Assembly: GCA_041583655.1 (NCBI GenBank)
Contig: JBFHFJ010000185.1
Span: 1 to 6,802, forward strand
Length of the DNA: 6,802 nt
Origin: Haliea sp041583655
Lineage (GTDB): Bacteria; Pseudomonadota; Gammaproteobacteria; Pseudomonadales; Halieaceae
Direction of reading: 5' to 3'
Shown: positions 6,733 through 6,802 of the stretch, in pieces
How positions within the stretch are numbered: the stretch's first letter is position 1
Layout of the letters: the number at the start of each line of letters is the position of its first letter
The notes under the pieces: generated by a model
What the model saw: the letters and a program-made list of their open reading frames with translations, nothing else
Told to the model about the DNA's origin: nothing
The model's database searches: none
Made by a program: the position numbers and the translations under genes

Positions 6733-6802
6733 ATGTTGCAGCAAGTAGAAATCTTCCAGGGTCTCTCCCGGGAGGAGCTGGAGGCGCTGGGAAACAGCAG
6801 CA
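6733..6802 (+). CDS. N-terminus of a probable cyclic-nucleotide-binding (Crp/Fnr-like) protein, cut by the window edge
   Basis: Only 23 codons are visible, starting at ATG: MLQQVEIFQGLSREELEAL, then GNSS. The pattern, a short helix followed by hydrophobic-hydrophobic-F-x-G-L-S-x-E-E-L, is the usual opening of cyclic-nucleotide-binding domains in Crp/Fnr regulators and in CNB-fused enzymes. The putative Shine-Dalgarno AAAGG ends only 1 nt before the ATG, which is too close; an AGG 10 nt upstream is weak. A TTG at 6670 is an in-frame alternative start, but CNB proteins usually begin near this motif. The rest of the protein, and so whether it binds DNA or carries another output, cannot be seen. 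Divergence from a nucleotide cyclase fits a ligand-effector pair. Confidence 0.6.
   Translation, partial: MLQQVEIFQGLSREELEALGNSS

Overview
The window looks like a GC-rich (clearly above 50% G+C) gammaproteobacterial chromosome segment. The evidence is the prfB-lysS gene order, close resemblance of both proteins to their E. coli counterparts as I remember them, and a prfB programmed frameshift site of the usual type. The genus cannot be fixed from the sequence alone; a marine gammaproteobacterium is my guess.

Layout. (1) Positions 1-2535, plus strand: translation genes. The 3' part of prfB (release factor 2) begins exactly on its +1 frameshift site. It is followed 8 nt later by a complete lysS (lysyl-tRNA synthetase). 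(2) Positions 2611-3216, plus strand: a 201-residue predicted lipoprotein with a TPR-like segment and a C-terminal coiled coil, function unknown. (3) Positions 3164-6511, minus strand: three overlapping signalling genes. In transcription order they are a receiver-class III nucleotide cyclase, a stand-alone receiver, and a membrane HAMP-histidine kinase. The kinase gene ends inside the lipoprotein gene, a 53-bp convergent overlap. (4) Positions 6512-6732: a 221-bp divergent intergenic region with a plausible promoter for the cyclase operon and a perfect 8-bp inverted repeat. (5) Position 6733 to the end, plus strand: the start of a gene whose first residues resemble the N-terminus of a cyclic-nucleotide-binding (Crp/Fnr-type) domain.

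How they may work together. The two ends of the signalling block suggest a pathway from phosphorylation to a cyclic nucleotide. A membrane kinase senses something in the periplasm and phosphorylates the free receiver and/or the receiver fused to the cyclase. The cyclase makes a cyclic nucleotide, and the divergently encoded protein may bind it. The most interesting point is that the cyclase has Glu where adenylate cyclases have the adenine-selecting Lys, and Gly at the second specificity position, while all metal-binding and transition-state residues are kept. It may therefore make cGMP, which is uncommon in bacteria. Its N-terminus also carries a HisKA-like helix with the His kept but no ATPase domain after it. 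Only the gene content and residues are seen directly; the pathway is inference.
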